From Legionella sheltonii (GTDB lineage: Bacteria; Pseudomonadota; Gammaproteobacteria; Legionellales; Legionellaceae): DNA of 64,000 bases. The position numbers and the translations under genes were made by a program. The notes below the pieces were generated by a model. That model made no database searches. It was given only the letters and a program-made list of their open reading frames with translations, and was not told the origin of the DNA. Below are positions 37,562 to 46,767 of the stretch, piece by piece (the stretch's first letter is position 1; the number at the start of each line of letters is the position of its first letter). The stretch lies in contig NZ_JAPHOQ010000003.1 of the NCBI RefSeq assembly GCF_026191355.1, positions 1 through 64,000 on the forward strand, given 5' to 3'.

Positions 37562-38464
37562 ATGATGAATGCAGAAATTTATCTCAAGGAATATCAAACA
37601 CGAATTAATCATTTCCTGAGTAATGGAACCTGTTTATTACCAGCAGAAAATAAACAACCTGTTGAGCTGCATAAAGCGATGAGATATGCGGTATTAAATG
37701 GCGGAAAGCGGATACGTGCAGCTTTAGTATATGCAACAGGAGAAGCACTAGGGGCTGATTTTGATATACTTGATCACCTTGGTTCCGCTATTGAAATGAT
37801 CCATGCTTTTTCTTTAATCCATGATGATTTACCTGCATTAGATAATGATGATCTACGTCGAGGTAAACCTTCATGTCATAAAGCATTTTCTGAGGCTACT
37901 GCTATATTAGCGGGTGATGCGTTACAGACCCTGGCTTTTGAAACTATTGCCAGTCTGGATAAAAATAAAATTGCAGTTGAGATTGAAATAGAAATGATTC
38001 GCCTCCTGGCGCGAGCAATTGGATCTTTAGGGATGGCTGGAGGGGAAGAGCTTGATATTGAGATGAAAGATAAGGACGTAAGTTTAAATGAATTAGAAAA
38101 TACTTATAAACTAAAAACCGGATATTTACTTACCGCAAGTATTTTACTGGGCGCCCTCGCTGCCAATTGTGATGATAAAAATATTTTAAATAATTTACAA
38201 AAATTTGGAGACTATATCGGATTAGCATTTCAAATCCATGATGACATTATTGGAATTGAGTCTGATACCCAGACTTTAGGTAAACATCAAGGTTCGGATC
38301 AGGAAAGAAACAAACCTACTTATCCAACCCTGATTGGGATGCAGAAAGCGAAGCAAAAAGAAAACGAAATTTTCAATAAAGCCTTAAAACATTTAAAAAA
38401 AACGGGTATTCCAGTGAATAAATTAGAAGCGATAGCTCATTATGTGGTAGACAGAAATTTTTAG
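37562..38464 (+). CDS. Trans-prenyl diphosphate synthase (farnesyl/geranylgeranyl type)
   Basis: A 300-residue IspA-type synthase. The first Asp-rich motif is LIHDDLPALDNDDLRRG (Asp88-Asp94) and the second is QIHDDIIGIESD; NGGKRIRAAL is conserved. The two residues between the first Asp pair and the next Asp match the bacterial FPP synthase pattern with an insertion, so farnesyl diphosphate is likely, but product length cannot be read. AAGGTG lies 7 bases before the ATG pair. It closes the plus-strand half of the isoprenoid island and would feed the cis-prenyltransferase and UbiA-type enzyme on the other strand. Confidence 0.92.
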   Translation: MMNAEIYLKEYQTRINHFLSNGTCLLPAENKQPVELHKAMRYAVLNGGKRIRAALVYATGEALGADFDILDHLGSAIEMIHAFSLIHDDLPALDNDDLRRGKPSCHKAFSEATAILAGDALQTLAFETIASLDKNKIAVEIEIEMIRLLARAIGSLGMAGGEELDIEMKDKDVSLNELENTYKLKTGYLLTASILLGALAANCDDKNILNNLQKFGDYIGLAFQIHDDIIGIESDTQTLGKHQGSDQERNKPTYPTLIGMQKAKQKENEIFNKALKHLKKTGIPVNKLEAIAHYVVDRNF

Positions 38465-38825
38465 AATTGATTCACACTTTTTTAGGCTACTCCCAAAGCA
38501 CTACACATGAGCTTAACATAAATAAGGGAGTTGCTTAATTTGCGCCAATGGCTTGAGAATTTATTAAAAATGCTCTGCTTAATTTGGAATCCTGTTTGAA
38601 ATTATCGCAGGTATGAAAAAACGCATTCCCTACCTTAAATCATCTTGTTCCGAACTCATTGTATCAATTCTTACCTCGCATAAATTTGCACAATACAAAC
38701 AGTGCAACGATGTTACCGATGGTAGCTGAGATCCCAATTGAAAAATAGCCAAAATCAAACAGTAATGAACAAAAGGCTAATTTCCTTAATTATTATTATT
38801 AGCAATTTTCCAATCTGCTAACCGA
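38465..38825. other. Gap with a possible decayed membrane-protein fragment
   Basis: On the minus strand, from about 38785 down to a TGA at 38664, a frame without a start codon encodes a hydrophobic stretch (FDFGYFSIGISATIGNIVAL followed by a basic end). It looks like the C-terminal helix of a transporter and is probably a gene remnant. The rest of the gap is AT-rich without repeats. Confidence 0.3.
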
Positions 38826-39245
38826 TCAATATGGAATTAGTTCGATTTGAGGGCAATTGCCCACTAAGATATTATGCAAAACTGGTTGAGATTCATCCTG
38901 GTCCTTTGGTTTTTCTGCTACTTTCGCTTTGCTAATTTCTCCAATAGCGGGATAAGAAAAGAGAATGCCAGTTTCATGGCCAGGTAATAATACCGTCATT
39001 GAGCATACCGGATCTTCAACCTTACCAAAATAATTACTTAGAGCTTCATTTCCTACTGCTTTATTACGAAGTTGAGTCATCGCGTCGGAATAGTCATTCA
39101 TATCCTTCAGATTTGCTGTGGAGAGATATTCTTTTGTTGGCCAAAACAAAGGATAAAAATCAAAATATCCCTGTGTTAGTATCAGATTGCCTTCGTTGCT
39201 ATTAGGACTTCTCTGTTCTAGTGAAACTATACATATTGACACCAA
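38826..39245 (-). CDS. Hypothetical protein, 139 aa
   Basis: Unrecognised protein with an acidic, Pro-rich C-terminus and a conserved-looking core (VCSMTVLLPGHETGILFSYP). There is no ATG at the start; it would use TTG (39245) or GTG (39242), with AAAGG a few bases upstream. No signal peptide is certain. Codon use looks plausible, but flanking decayed fragments make it possible that this is part of an eroded gene. Confidence 0.4.
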   Translation of the reverse strand: MVSICIVSLEQRSPNSNEGNLILTQGYFDFYPLFWPTKEYLSTANLKDMNDYSDAMTQLRNKAVGNEALSNYFGKVEDPVCSMTVLLPGHETGILFSYPAIGEISKAKVAEKPKDQDESQPVLHNILVGNCPQIELIPY

Positions 39246-39776
39246 TGATTACCTTTCTATTGATTTAAAATTATACACAATGGATGTTGGTTTTCCAGCC
39301 AAGGCACTACGGAGCAAGTAGGTTGAGTCGGACCCAACAATTCACAGAAAAATCTCTTCAACATACTTTTATATTTACTATAATCTGGTCAAGTATGTTG
39401 ATGTAACGAGGATCATTGTAGCAGGGCGAATGAATCCGACTACATTAACTCTGATTACTGTGATAGTCAGGCTATTTATTTTTTACTTTATAATCAATAA
39501 TTTTTTGCCTAACCACGCTTTACTTTGCTTTTAATTAAAGCATATTGCACAATACCCCCCCGATTTAAAGTTTATTTTTAATCAAATTCTTCGCGCGGGC
39601 GAGGGCCTCATAGATCCTCCTATCGCCAAGGAGATGAATTTTGCAGATTATGAATGGCTAACAAAAGCGGAGAATTAGTTATAAGCATCTTCTTTTATAT
39701 GCGCTCTCTTTTCGGTTATCCGAGAGAAATTTCTTTTAAGATCAGTATTAAACGATTGTGGTTTGACATAAATAAC
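39246..39776. other. Long gap with a coding remnant at 39541-39678
   Basis: An open frame of 45 codons on the plus strand from 39541 to a TAG at 39676-39678 has protein-like content (ILRAGEGLIDPPIAKEMNF, then DYEWLTKAEN) but no start codon. A C7 run lies near its beginning. I read it as the C-terminal remnant of a lost gene. The rest of the gap holds nothing I can support. Confidence 0.35.
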
Positions 39777-39804
39777 TTGACGAACATGCTAGATGTGTTA
39801 GAAT
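39777..39804 (+). promoter_or_regulatory. Promoter of the Cys-leader/transporter unit
   Basis: TTGACG at 39777-39782 and TAGAAT at 39799-39804 are separated by 16 bases. The start point would be near 39811, giving a 5' leader of about 40 bases before the leader-peptide ATG. Confidence 0.55.
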
Positions 39805-39849
39805 ATTTCTCATTGTACATATTTTAATCAGCCAGAGTATAAGGTTTTT

Positions 39850-39927
39850 ATGTTAACTCACTCGAACCAAACAATGCACCGTTCAACCCTCGCTCATTTT
39901 AAACTTGTTTCTTGTTGTTGCTGCTAA
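39850..39927 (+). CDS. Leader peptide ending in four cysteines (putative Cys-sensing attenuator)
   Basis: A 25-codon frame starts at ATG 39850 with TAAGG five bases upstream and ends with four consecutive Cys codons (TGT TGT TGC TGC, 39913-39924) directly before TAA. The peptide begins MLTHSNQTMHRS and ends LVSCCCC. It lies 47 bases before the DAACS transporter ATG. The sequence TGTTGTTG (39913-39920) can pair with CAACAACA (39990-39997) inside the transporter coding start, and CTGC (39921-39924) with GCAG (39981-39984). A ribosome stalled at Cys codons would prevent that pairing. Control by cysteine supply is inferred from this layout. Confidence 0.7.
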   Translation: MLTHSNQTMHRSTLAHFKLVSCCCC

Positions 39928-39974
39928 CTTAATCTCTTTATGTTCATTTTTTTGATTTTTTAAGGATTCCCAAC

Positions 39975-41252
39975 ATGTGTGCAGCACATCAACAACAGAA
40001 AAAACTCATTTTCAGCACCCCGGTGATTTATGCTTTAATGATTGGTTTGGGTATTGCCAGTGGAATGTCAAATGTTGCTGTTTTGAAAGAAACAGGTCTA
40101 TTGATTTCTGATTTATTTATTAAACTTTTTAAGTGCATCAGTTTACCCATTATTTCTTTATCCATCATCGTTACTTTGGCAAACTACAAAACTGATGGGT
40201 ATATGAAAAAAATATGGCAACGTACAATAAAGTATACTTTTTCAACTACGATAGTGGCTGCGGTGATCAGCTGTTTGCTTTATCTCATCATTCAACCCAG
40301 TTCGGTGCAAGTCAATTTGGATGCGCAAACAACCACATCAACGAGCAGTTTAGGTTATTTGGGATATCTGGCGAATATTATACCCACTAATTTATTATCT
40401 CCTTTTCTTGAACAACAAGTTATGGGGGTATTGTTCTTAAGTATTATTATCGGTATTGCGGTTCGGCAAATACCTGATGAAGAAGCACGTGATACCATTA
40501 CGCGCTTTTTCCGAGGCGCGCACGGTATGTTTTTAGTGATGACGCGTTGGATTATTGCAGTAATTCCATTAGGTTTGTTCGGCTTTATTACCTCAACAGT
40601 AGTTCAGTTGCGTTCAGGTATGGATATCAAAGGGATTGGTGAGTATTTACTAATCGTTGTTTTAGCCAATTTAGTCCAAGGTTTTGTCGTCTTACCTTTA
40701 TGGCTAAAAAAGAATAATATTCAACCCTTTGCTGCAATGCGCTCTATGCTTCCTGCCTTATCAGTGGCTTTTTTCTCTAAGTCTTCCGTAGGGACATTAC
40801 CGGTCACCATGAATACTATAGAAAAGAATTTACAGGTAAAGCCAGCAGTAAGCCGTTTTGTTTTACCTTTATGCACCAGCATTAACATGAATGGTTGTGC
40901 TGCCTTTATTTTTGCTACGGTAATTTATTTAATGCAGAATCATGGCATGCCCATTTCCTACGGGACGATGGTTTTGTGGGTATTCGTTGCGACTGTTGCT
41001 GCTATTGGCAATGCTGGGGTACCTATGGGATGTTTCTTCCTGAGCATTAGCCTCTTATCCAGTATGAACGTTCCTATCGTGCTTATGGGGGTTATTTTAC
41101 CTTTCTATGGTTTAATTGATATGTTAGAAACTGCTTTAAATGTATGGTCTGATGCTTGTGTCACCAAGATCGTCAATGATAAAGCAATTGCCGAGGAGCA
41201 AGCCGAATTAAAACCGAGAAAAATAGCTTCTTATGAAGCCGAATTGGGTTAA
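39975..41252 (+). CDS. Dicarboxylate/amino acid:cation symporter (DAACS family)
   Basis: A 425-residue membrane transporter of the GltP/DctA/TcyP type. Helical segments alternate with the conserved re-entrant hairpin region (AFFSKSSVGTLPVTM in place of the usual serine-rich loop), the NMNGCAAFIFA segment matching the NMDGTA motif, and GNAGVPMG in hairpin 2 followed by DMLETALNVWSD. It would import an amino acid or dicarboxylate with Na+ or H+. AAGGA is 8 bases before the ATG. The upstream leader peptide with four Cys codons suggests that the cargo is cysteine, cystine or a related amino acid; this is inference. A terminator follows. Confidence 0.88.
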   Translation: MCAAHQQQKKLIFSTPVIYALMIGLGIASGMSNVAVLKETGLLISDLFIKLFKCISLPIISLSIIVTLANYKTDGYMKKIWQRTIKYTFSTTIVAAVISCLLYLIIQPSSVQVNLDAQTTTSTSSLGYLGYLANIIPTNLLSPFLEQQVMGVLFLSIIIGIAVRQIPDEEARDTITRFFRGAHGMFLVMTRWIIAVIPLGLFGFITSTVVQLRSGMDIKGIGEYLLIVVLANLVQGFVVLPLWLKKNNIQPFAAMRSMLPALSVAFFSKSSVGTLPVTMNTIEKNLQVKPAVSRFVLPLCTSINMNGCAAFIFATVIYLMQNHGMPISYGTMVLWVFVATVAAIGNAGVPMGCFFLSISLLSSMNVPIVLMGVILPFYGLIDMLETALNVWSDACVTKIVNDKAIAEEQAELKPRKIASYEAELG

Positions 41253-41257
41253 ATAGA

Positions 41258-41299
41258 ATCCCCTTCATCCCATGCGCAACGAGGGATGAGGGGAATTTT
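41258..41299 (+). terminator. Rho-independent terminator of the transporter gene
   Basis: TCCCCTTCATCCC pairs with GGGATGAGGGGA around an 11-base loop (ATGCGCAACGA) and is followed by ATTTTG. The arms resemble the dispersed CATCCC repeat, so a repeat copy appears to serve as terminator. Confidence 0.75.
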
Positions 41300-41321
41300 G
41301 CTGCACGACTCATTTCATAAC

Positions 41322-42224
41322 TTACAAAGCTACTTTCGAAAGATTTTCCTCATTATCTATTTTACCCCCAGGATTCAAGCATCGATGGTTTTCATAAGGC
41401 TCGCAATAATGCGCAAAATATTGTTTAAAGTTAGAAACAAATAGTTCCTCATTCTCCATAAGAAAAATTTTTTCGGGCTGTAATTCAACATAATTTGAAT
41501 CTCTTAAGACTGCTTTATAAATGGAGCTTGCATGAGATGAAACCCATTTATCTAGGAAAGGCAGTATTTTATTAGGATCAGGAGTAAAGAAATTTTGATA
41601 GATATCACTGAATAACTTATTTTTCATTTCATAGTTGCTTTTGAAGTAGAAATTACTACGGTCTTTGTGATACTCGACAAAAGGAGGTCTATTCGGCTTT
41701 TTTTTCATTCCTGCAGCAACTTCTAAGGAAATGATGAGACCTTTTGCAGATTCAATTTTATATTTCGTCCCAAATAAATCAGTGCCATTGTATTCGCTAA
41801 GATAGGATTCCAAGTAGGTAACTGCTTCGTCATTTAAAGGATCAAAATAGCTGTTGATAATGAATTGGGTTGCTAATCGAGTTTCCGGATTATAATAACA
41901 ACTAATATAAATCGCATAACTAAATTGCTCATTCACTATTTTTTGCACTAAGATTTTATCAATTTGGCTATTTACTTCATCACAGGTGAGTTGTTGATTT
42001 TCTATGTTTTGATCCATACGAATGATTTGTGTCGGAAAATCAATGCTGCGAATCAATGATTTATTTTTTTTAAAGTTATCTATTTCATTTGAATAAGTGA
42101 GGGTTTGGTTGTTTTTATTCTCCGGGTTTTGTGAAATCATCAAGGTGGTCACATCATCATGAGTCTGACTGAAAACACATAGTGGCATTAAAATAAAAGG
42201 GGCGAGCAGATAATTAACTTTCAT
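41322..42224 (-). CDS. Secreted/periplasmic protein, unknown, 300 aa
   Basis: A signal peptide (MKVNYLLAPFILMPLCVFSQ) is followed by a Lys/Asn/Glu-rich mature part with Cys at LTCDEV, ISCYYNP and near the C-terminus (HYCEPYENHRCLNPGG), probably forming disulphides. No domain is recognised. It is probably periplasmic or secreted by the type II pathway in this lineage, which is only inferred. It is convergent with the transporter gene and monocistronic. Confidence 0.65.
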   Translation of the reverse strand: MKVNYLLAPFILMPLCVFSQTHDDVTTLMISQNPENKNNQTLTYSNEIDNFKKNKSLIRSIDFPTQIIRMDQNIENQQLTCDEVNSQIDKILVQKIVNEQFSYAIYISCYYNPETRLATQFIINSYFDPLNDEAVTYLESYLSEYNGTDLFGTKYKIESAKGLIISLEVAAGMKKKPNRPPFVEYHKDRSNFYFKSNYEMKNKLFSDIYQNFFTPDPNKILPFLDKWVSSHASSIYKAVLRDSNYVELQPEKIFLMENEELFVSNFKQYFAHYCEPYENHRCLNPGGKIDNEENLSKVAL

Positions 42225-42662
42225 AAAAAAACTCCTGTTTAGTCAGCCCAGTATTGCATCCTGCAAGTTCTCAATTTTTCGACTGGGTTATTTTGAGTAT
42301 AGTTGAGTGGGTGAAAATTATTCTCCATGTTCATTTATATTCAAAGGAGATTGTCCAAAGGAATTTGCATCAAATTTGTACTGAAATTGGTACCGTACTT
42401 TTTTACCCTGACGCAAAATAAATGCCATGGATTCATAATAAAAAGTGGGGGCAGAAGCTTATATACAAATAGAACAAGTGTGATAATATTTAACCTGAAA
42501 AAAATGGTTGCAATGCTACTGCAGGTGTTTACTGTTCTGGATATAAGAAACACTTATAGGTTGCGTCACTGCATTTTTTCAAGTTCAAACGCAACGGAGA
42601 ATTGTGATTAGTTCCCATTCGAGAACTGTCTTTTTATATATTTTAAATTTTTAGGGAATAAA
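42225..42662. other. Intergenic region upstream of 42663
   Basis: About 440 AT-rich bases between divergent genes. A weak hairpin AGTTC-CCATTCGA-GAACT followed by GTCTTTTT lies at 42610-42635, just upstream of the next gene, and might be an attenuator or the end of a small RNA. A 94-codon frame at 42327-42611 has no ribosome binding site and non-coding composition. Confidence 0.35.
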
Positions 42663-43133
42663 ATGAAAAAAATATACGCATTAGTGAAACCTCCATATAC
42701 CAAAATTGGTGATAGTTTTTCTGATTTGGCTTCTTATTTCGTTTCCCCTCTTCATACATTAGCATTTGAGCAAGTTTGTGGGTATTCATTAGGTCATGAA
42801 GTCTTGTTTTATGAAACGATAGAAGATGCTAAGAAGATCCTGGAGGATGGAATTAAGGGTAAAAAAATAGACGCCAAAACTGCAATCCAAAAGGCTATTG
42901 TAGAATTAGAGGCAGATGATGAGGGAAAAATCACGGGATTTGGGAAGCTTTATACAGTTGAGTATGATAAACGCTCTGAACCGGCCGAAGGTCGTTATTT
43001 TAAGCCAGTACGAATTCCTAAATGGAGTGAGCAAGCAATTGACCCCAAAGTAGACGTTTCACCAGAAGCACTTTCTGAAATGATCATTCAGTATGAGCAG
43101 AGTAAAAAAGCGGTCACTGAATTAACACAATAG
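42663..43133 (+). CDS. Hypothetical protein, 156 aa
   Basis: A soluble 156-residue Lys/Glu-rich protein (starts MKKIYALVKPPYTKIGDSF). Charged helices fill the middle (TAIQKAIVELEADDEGK) and the C-terminus (SEMIIQYEQSKKAVTEL). TAGGGA lies 8 bases before the ATG. No known domain. Acidic helical C-termini are common in type IV effectors, but nothing here is specific. It is followed by a long palindromic repeat. Confidence 0.6.
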   Translation: MKKIYALVKPPYTKIGDSFSDLASYFVSPLHTLAFEQVCGYSLGHEVLFYETIEDAKKILEDGIKGKKIDAKTAIQKAIVELEADDEGKITGFGKLYTVEYDKRSEPAEGRYFKPVRIPKWSEQAIDPKVDVSPEALSEMIIQYEQSKKAVTELTQ

Positions 43134-43231
43134 TTGTTTTATTGTTTCAGTGGTTCTTATGAGCATAGCGTAATCGGTTTGTGCATATCTCAGGGGGAAC
43201 AAGTATCTGATCTAAGGAAAAAGCTATTTTA

Positions 43232-43321
43232 ATACCCTCACCTGAAGCGCGAGAGGGGATTTTTTATGGAGTGTTTTTTATCCCCTCGCCCCTTTGGGGG
43301 GGGGGATAGGGTGAGGGTATA
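43232..43321. repeat. Long palindrome containing a G10 run
   Basis: ATACCCTCACC at the left end pairs with GGTGAGGGTAT at the right, with inner GAGAGGGGAT/ATCCCCTC arms. A run of ten G lies at 43296-43305. The structure sits between convergent genes and could terminate both. Confidence 0.7.
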
Positions 43322-43359
43322 GTTACAAAAAATCCCAAATTGCGCCGCACTAATGATCG

Positions 43360-45126
43360 TTATAACGCATCAGGTAAAAATCCCCCGGCTTGCATTTTCC
43401 ACATACGACTGTAATGACTCGGTATTTTGAGCAGTTCCTCGTGAGAACCATCTTCAATGATACGGCCTTTTTCAAAAACCAGGATGCGATCCATTTCAGA
43501 TAAAGTGGAGAGTCGGTGCGCAATTACAATGGTTGTTCTGTTTTGCATTAGCACATGTAAGCCATCCTGAATCAATTTTTCAGTCAACGAATCCAGGGCT
43601 GAGGTTGCTTCATCTAGGATAAGAATCGGTGCATTTTTCAACATAGCTCGGGCGATGGCAATTCTTTGTCGTTGTCCACCCGATAATTTAATTCCACGCT
43701 CACCAACTAACGCATCATATTGCTCAGGAAGTTTGGAAATGAATTCATGGCAATGTGCTCTCTTTGATGCAGCAACTACTTCAGTATCTGTTGCATCAAT
43801 TCGACCATAACGAATGTTTTCCATTAAAGTGCGATGAAATAAGGTTACATCCTGAGGAATCATTGCAATATTTTCGCGTAGTGATTCTTGAGTTACCTCG
43901 CGAATATTTTGTCCATCAATCAAAATCTTACCTGACTCCACATCAAACAGGCGAAGAATCAAATTGACAAAAGTACTTTTTCCGGAGCCAGATAAACCTA
44001 CCAGACCAATTTTTTGCCCGGGTTCAATCACAACGGATTTATTTTTAAAAAGGTGGGCTCCTTCATCATAGTGAAAGCTCACGTTTTGAAATTCAATCCG
44101 ACCTTGAGTGACTGTAAGTGGCTGCGCATTCGGTTGATCGTTGATCTCATGGGGTTCTGAAATCAGGGTTAGGGCTTGTCGGCACTTTCCCAGTTCTTCA
44201 GCAAAATGTACGAATTGGCTCGCCAGATACCATAAATTATAGAAAATACTCAGTGACAATGAGATAACGAAACTAAAATCACCTATTGATACTTGACCCT
44301 TACTGTACATAACGACCAACATATATAAGTTGGTAGCAATCAACACAATAATACTCACGTCCCAATAGATACGCATTTTCAAGATAGTCCATTGCATGGT
44401 CTGATCCTTATCTGTGGTATCCTGGGTTGCATTTCGAATTACTTGATTCTCAAAGTCTGCTCTGGAAAACAAGCGCAGGTTCGTGATATTGCTTATGCTA
44501 TCAACAATTTTTCCAACTAAAGTGGTTTTACTGGTCGCAAAGATATTAGAAAGATCTTGCACCGGCTTGAAATAAACGATTGCGACTCCCAAAAAAGTAA
44601 TAGCCCAAACAAATAAAATCAAAGCAAATATCGGCTGCACAAGCAGCATGCTGATAATCGCAATAATAAGACCGACAATTTGCGCGGCAGCATCATCGAT
44701 TGTTGTAAAAATCGAGATGGTGCCCGCGGTCATATCAGAGATTTTATTGGATAAACTGCCTGCAAAGTTATTTTGGAAATAACGATGTGAATGCTGATTC
44801 AAATAGGCAAACATGTTATTAACCAGGTCATATCGTAAGTAGGGAAATAACTTCAACCGGAGCCAATCTGAAAGGCGCATATCCATAGCAATTAACACCC
44901 ACAACGTAATGTATACGATGATATAGGGTTTTATCGCATCAAATAGGGCTGATTTATTGCCCGAAAATGCTGCAACCTTATCAATAATCAGTTTTAACAC
45001 ATAAGGAGACAGGGCATTATTAATCCCCCAATAAGCAGCAGTAAGCAATAATCCAATAACATACCAACTGTATGGTTTTATCAGATTCAGGAAAAAATTG
45101 TTTAGCGAATTATTTTTTTTATTCAT
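43360..45126 (-). CDS. ABC transporter, fused permease-ATPase (exporter type)
   Basis: A 588-residue half-transporter with six membrane helices (about 1-320) and one ATPase domain. Walker A is GLSGSGKST, the signature is LSGGQRQR, Walker B is ILILDEATSALD and the H-loop is VIAHRLST. It resembles MsbA/MdlB-type multidrug or lipid exporters and would act as a dimer in the inner membrane; cargo is unknown. It lies 25 bases after the ABC-F gene on the same strand, so the two are probably co-transcribed. Confidence 0.92.
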   Translation of the reverse strand: MNKKNNSLNNFFLNLIKPYSWYVIGLLLTAAYWGINNALSPYVLKLIIDKVAAFSGNKSALFDAIKPYIIVYITLWVLIAMDMRLSDWLRLKLFPYLRYDLVNNMFAYLNQHSHRYFQNNFAGSLSNKISDMTAGTISIFTTIDDAAAQIVGLIIAIISMLLVQPIFALILFVWAITFLGVAIVYFKPVQDLSNIFATSKTTLVGKIVDSISNITNLRLFSRADFENQVIRNATQDTTDKDQTMQWTILKMRIYWDVSIIVLIATNLYMLVVMYSKGQVSIGDFSFVISLSLSIFYNLWYLASQFVHFAEELGKCRQALTLISEPHEINDQPNAQPLTVTQGRIEFQNVSFHYDEGAHLFKNKSVVIEPGQKIGLVGLSGSGKSTFVNLILRLFDVESGKILIDGQNIREVTQESLRENIAMIPQDVTLFHRTLMENIRYGRIDATDTEVVAASKRAHCHEFISKLPEQYDALVGERGIKLSGGQRQRIAIARAMLKNAPILILDEATSALDSLTEKLIQDGLHVLMQNRTTIVIAHRLSTLSEMDRILVFEKGRIIEDGSHEELLKIPSHYSRMWKMQAGGFLPDAL

Positions 45127-45151
45127 AATCTTTACTCAGTTTTGGGTACAA

Positions 45152-46582
45152 CTATAAGGCGCTTAATAGACCACCCTTAATTTCATACCGATCAGTTACT
45201 TGGATAGCATGCAAAAAATCAGCATCATGGGAAATAACAATCATGGCCCCAGGATAAACTTTGAGTACCTGAATGACGTGAGCACGTGTTTCTCTATCCA
45301 AGTTGTTTGTCATTTCATCCAAAATCAGCATTTTGGGTGTAATCGCCGCAATTTGTGCCAAAGAGAGTCTAGCCTTTTCTCCACCAGATAAGGTTGAAAC
45401 CAAGGCATTAACTTCTTCATTTTTTCGAAATAAAAAATCATTTAGATGCTCCCTAATTTCGGTATAGGATTTATTCATTAAGCAACAGCTTATCGCCTCC
45501 CATACTGTTTTCTCTGCTGGCAGAGTCGTGTAATGTTGATCAAGGTAGCCAATCTCATCCGCTTGCGGGACCGTCCAATTTCCTGTTTTGATGACAGACG
45601 GACTACCTAAAATGGCTTTGAGTAAAGTGGATTTACCTGAACCGTTATCGCCACAAATCCCAATCCGATCTCGTGCTTTTATTGAAACGCTCAACTCACG
45701 CAAAATTGACTTATTTTCAACATAACCAACAGTTCCTTCGCTGATTGTTACTAAGGTCTGGCTTGTTGCAACCCCAGGAACAGCAAATTTGGGTTGAATC
45801 GTTTCGGGCAAGTAGAGTTCTGATAAACGTTGACTTAACTCGTGTTTCTTATGGCAGATTGCGCTTTTTCTACGTCCAGAAGTCTCTTGTGCATTCCTCG
45901 CTTTACTCTGTGAAACAATGGTTGGCCACTTCCGCTGCTGAATGTGTTTTTCACCTTGAGCTCTACTGCTCTTGGCTCGTACTTGTTCTTTCATCATGTC
46001 GACATGGAGTTGCTTTTTCTGACGTATCAGTTCCGCAAGTTCACCTTCAATCGCATGGCGCTGAATCGTGATTTCTCGCAAGTAATCCTCATAACATCCA
46101 GTAAAAACATTGACCTTACCTAGATCAATATGCCAAATCGTATCCACAGTGGATTGCAGTAATTCAATATCATGAGTCACCATAATTAAGGTTCCTCGAT
46201 AATCAGAAAGCATTCTTATTAAAGAATGTCGATTTTTACGATCCAGGTGATTACTAGGCTCATCGAGCATTAAAAGATTTGGATCCGCAGCAAAAGCATG
46301 CGTCAATAATTTTTGAAAACGTTGTCCTCCACTTAATGAGTTATATTCTTCAATGACTTGGGGGACATAACCTATATTTAATGCTTGAGGAAAATGGATG
46401 TCACCCTCGGTTGGTTGAAGCAATCCTGCAAGTATTTTGAGCAGAGTTGATTTTCCAGTGCCATTGCGTCCAATAATTGCAATTCGACTGCCGTTGTAAA
46501 CTTGGCCACTGAAGTCCACAAAACATGTTTTGTGGGGGAAAGAAAGACTAAGATCTTCAAATCGAATAGGCTTATGCATCAT
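45152..46582 (-). CDS. ABC-F family ATPase
   Basis: A 476-residue soluble protein with two ABC domains and no membrane segments. Domain 1 has [18 protein letters not shown] and [12 protein letters not shown]. Domain 2 has [22 protein letters not shown] and [13 protein letters not shown] basic linker (about residues 190-260, rich in Lys, Arg and Gln) joins them. ABC-F proteins act on the ribosome, in translation regulation or antibiotic protection. It is somewhat short for the family (often 500-640) and lacks a long C-terminal extension. Co-location with an ABC exporter is suggestive of a resistance pair, but the drug is not predictable. Confidence 0.9.
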   Translation of the reverse strand: MMHKPIRFEDLSLSFPHKTCFVDFSGQVYNGSRIAIIGRNGTGKSTLLKILAGLLQPTEGDIHFPQALNIGYVPQVIEEYNSLSGGQRFQKLLTHAFAADPNLLMLDEPSNHLDRKNRHSLIRMLSDYRGTLIMVTHDIELLQSTVDTIWHIDLGKVNVFTGCYEDYLREITIQRHAIEGELAELIRQKKQLHVDMMKEQVRAKSSRAQGEKHIQQRKWPTIVSQSKARNAQETSGRRKSAICHKKHELSQRLSELYLPETIQPKFAVPGVATSQTLVTISEGTVGYVENKSILRELSVSIKARDRIGICGDNGSGKSTLLKAILGSPSVIKTGNWTVPQADEIGYLDQHYTTLPAEKTVWEAISCCLMNKSYTEIREHLNDFLFRKNEEVNALVSTLSGGEKARLSLAQIAAITPKMLILDEMTNNLDRETRAHVIQVLKVYPGAMIVISHDADFLHAIQVTDRYEIKGGLLSAL

Positions 46583-46767
46583 GTAACTCTCTTAAGTATT
46601 CTAAATGGGCAGTGATTTTGACTGCTTCCGTCATCGCCCGAAATAAAAGGCGTACTTAAGAAATAATGTCCATGATAGTTTAAGCCTCTTAGAGATGTGC
46701 TTGTTAGATATTGGGTACAATTGTATCCGATTGCATGATTATCTGTCAATACTCAGGGAGTAGGGGG

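Noticed and set aside
42327..42611. 94-codon open frame between divergent genes
   Set aside because: No ribosome binding site, unlike coding composition, and it fills a promoter-type gap; treated as chance.
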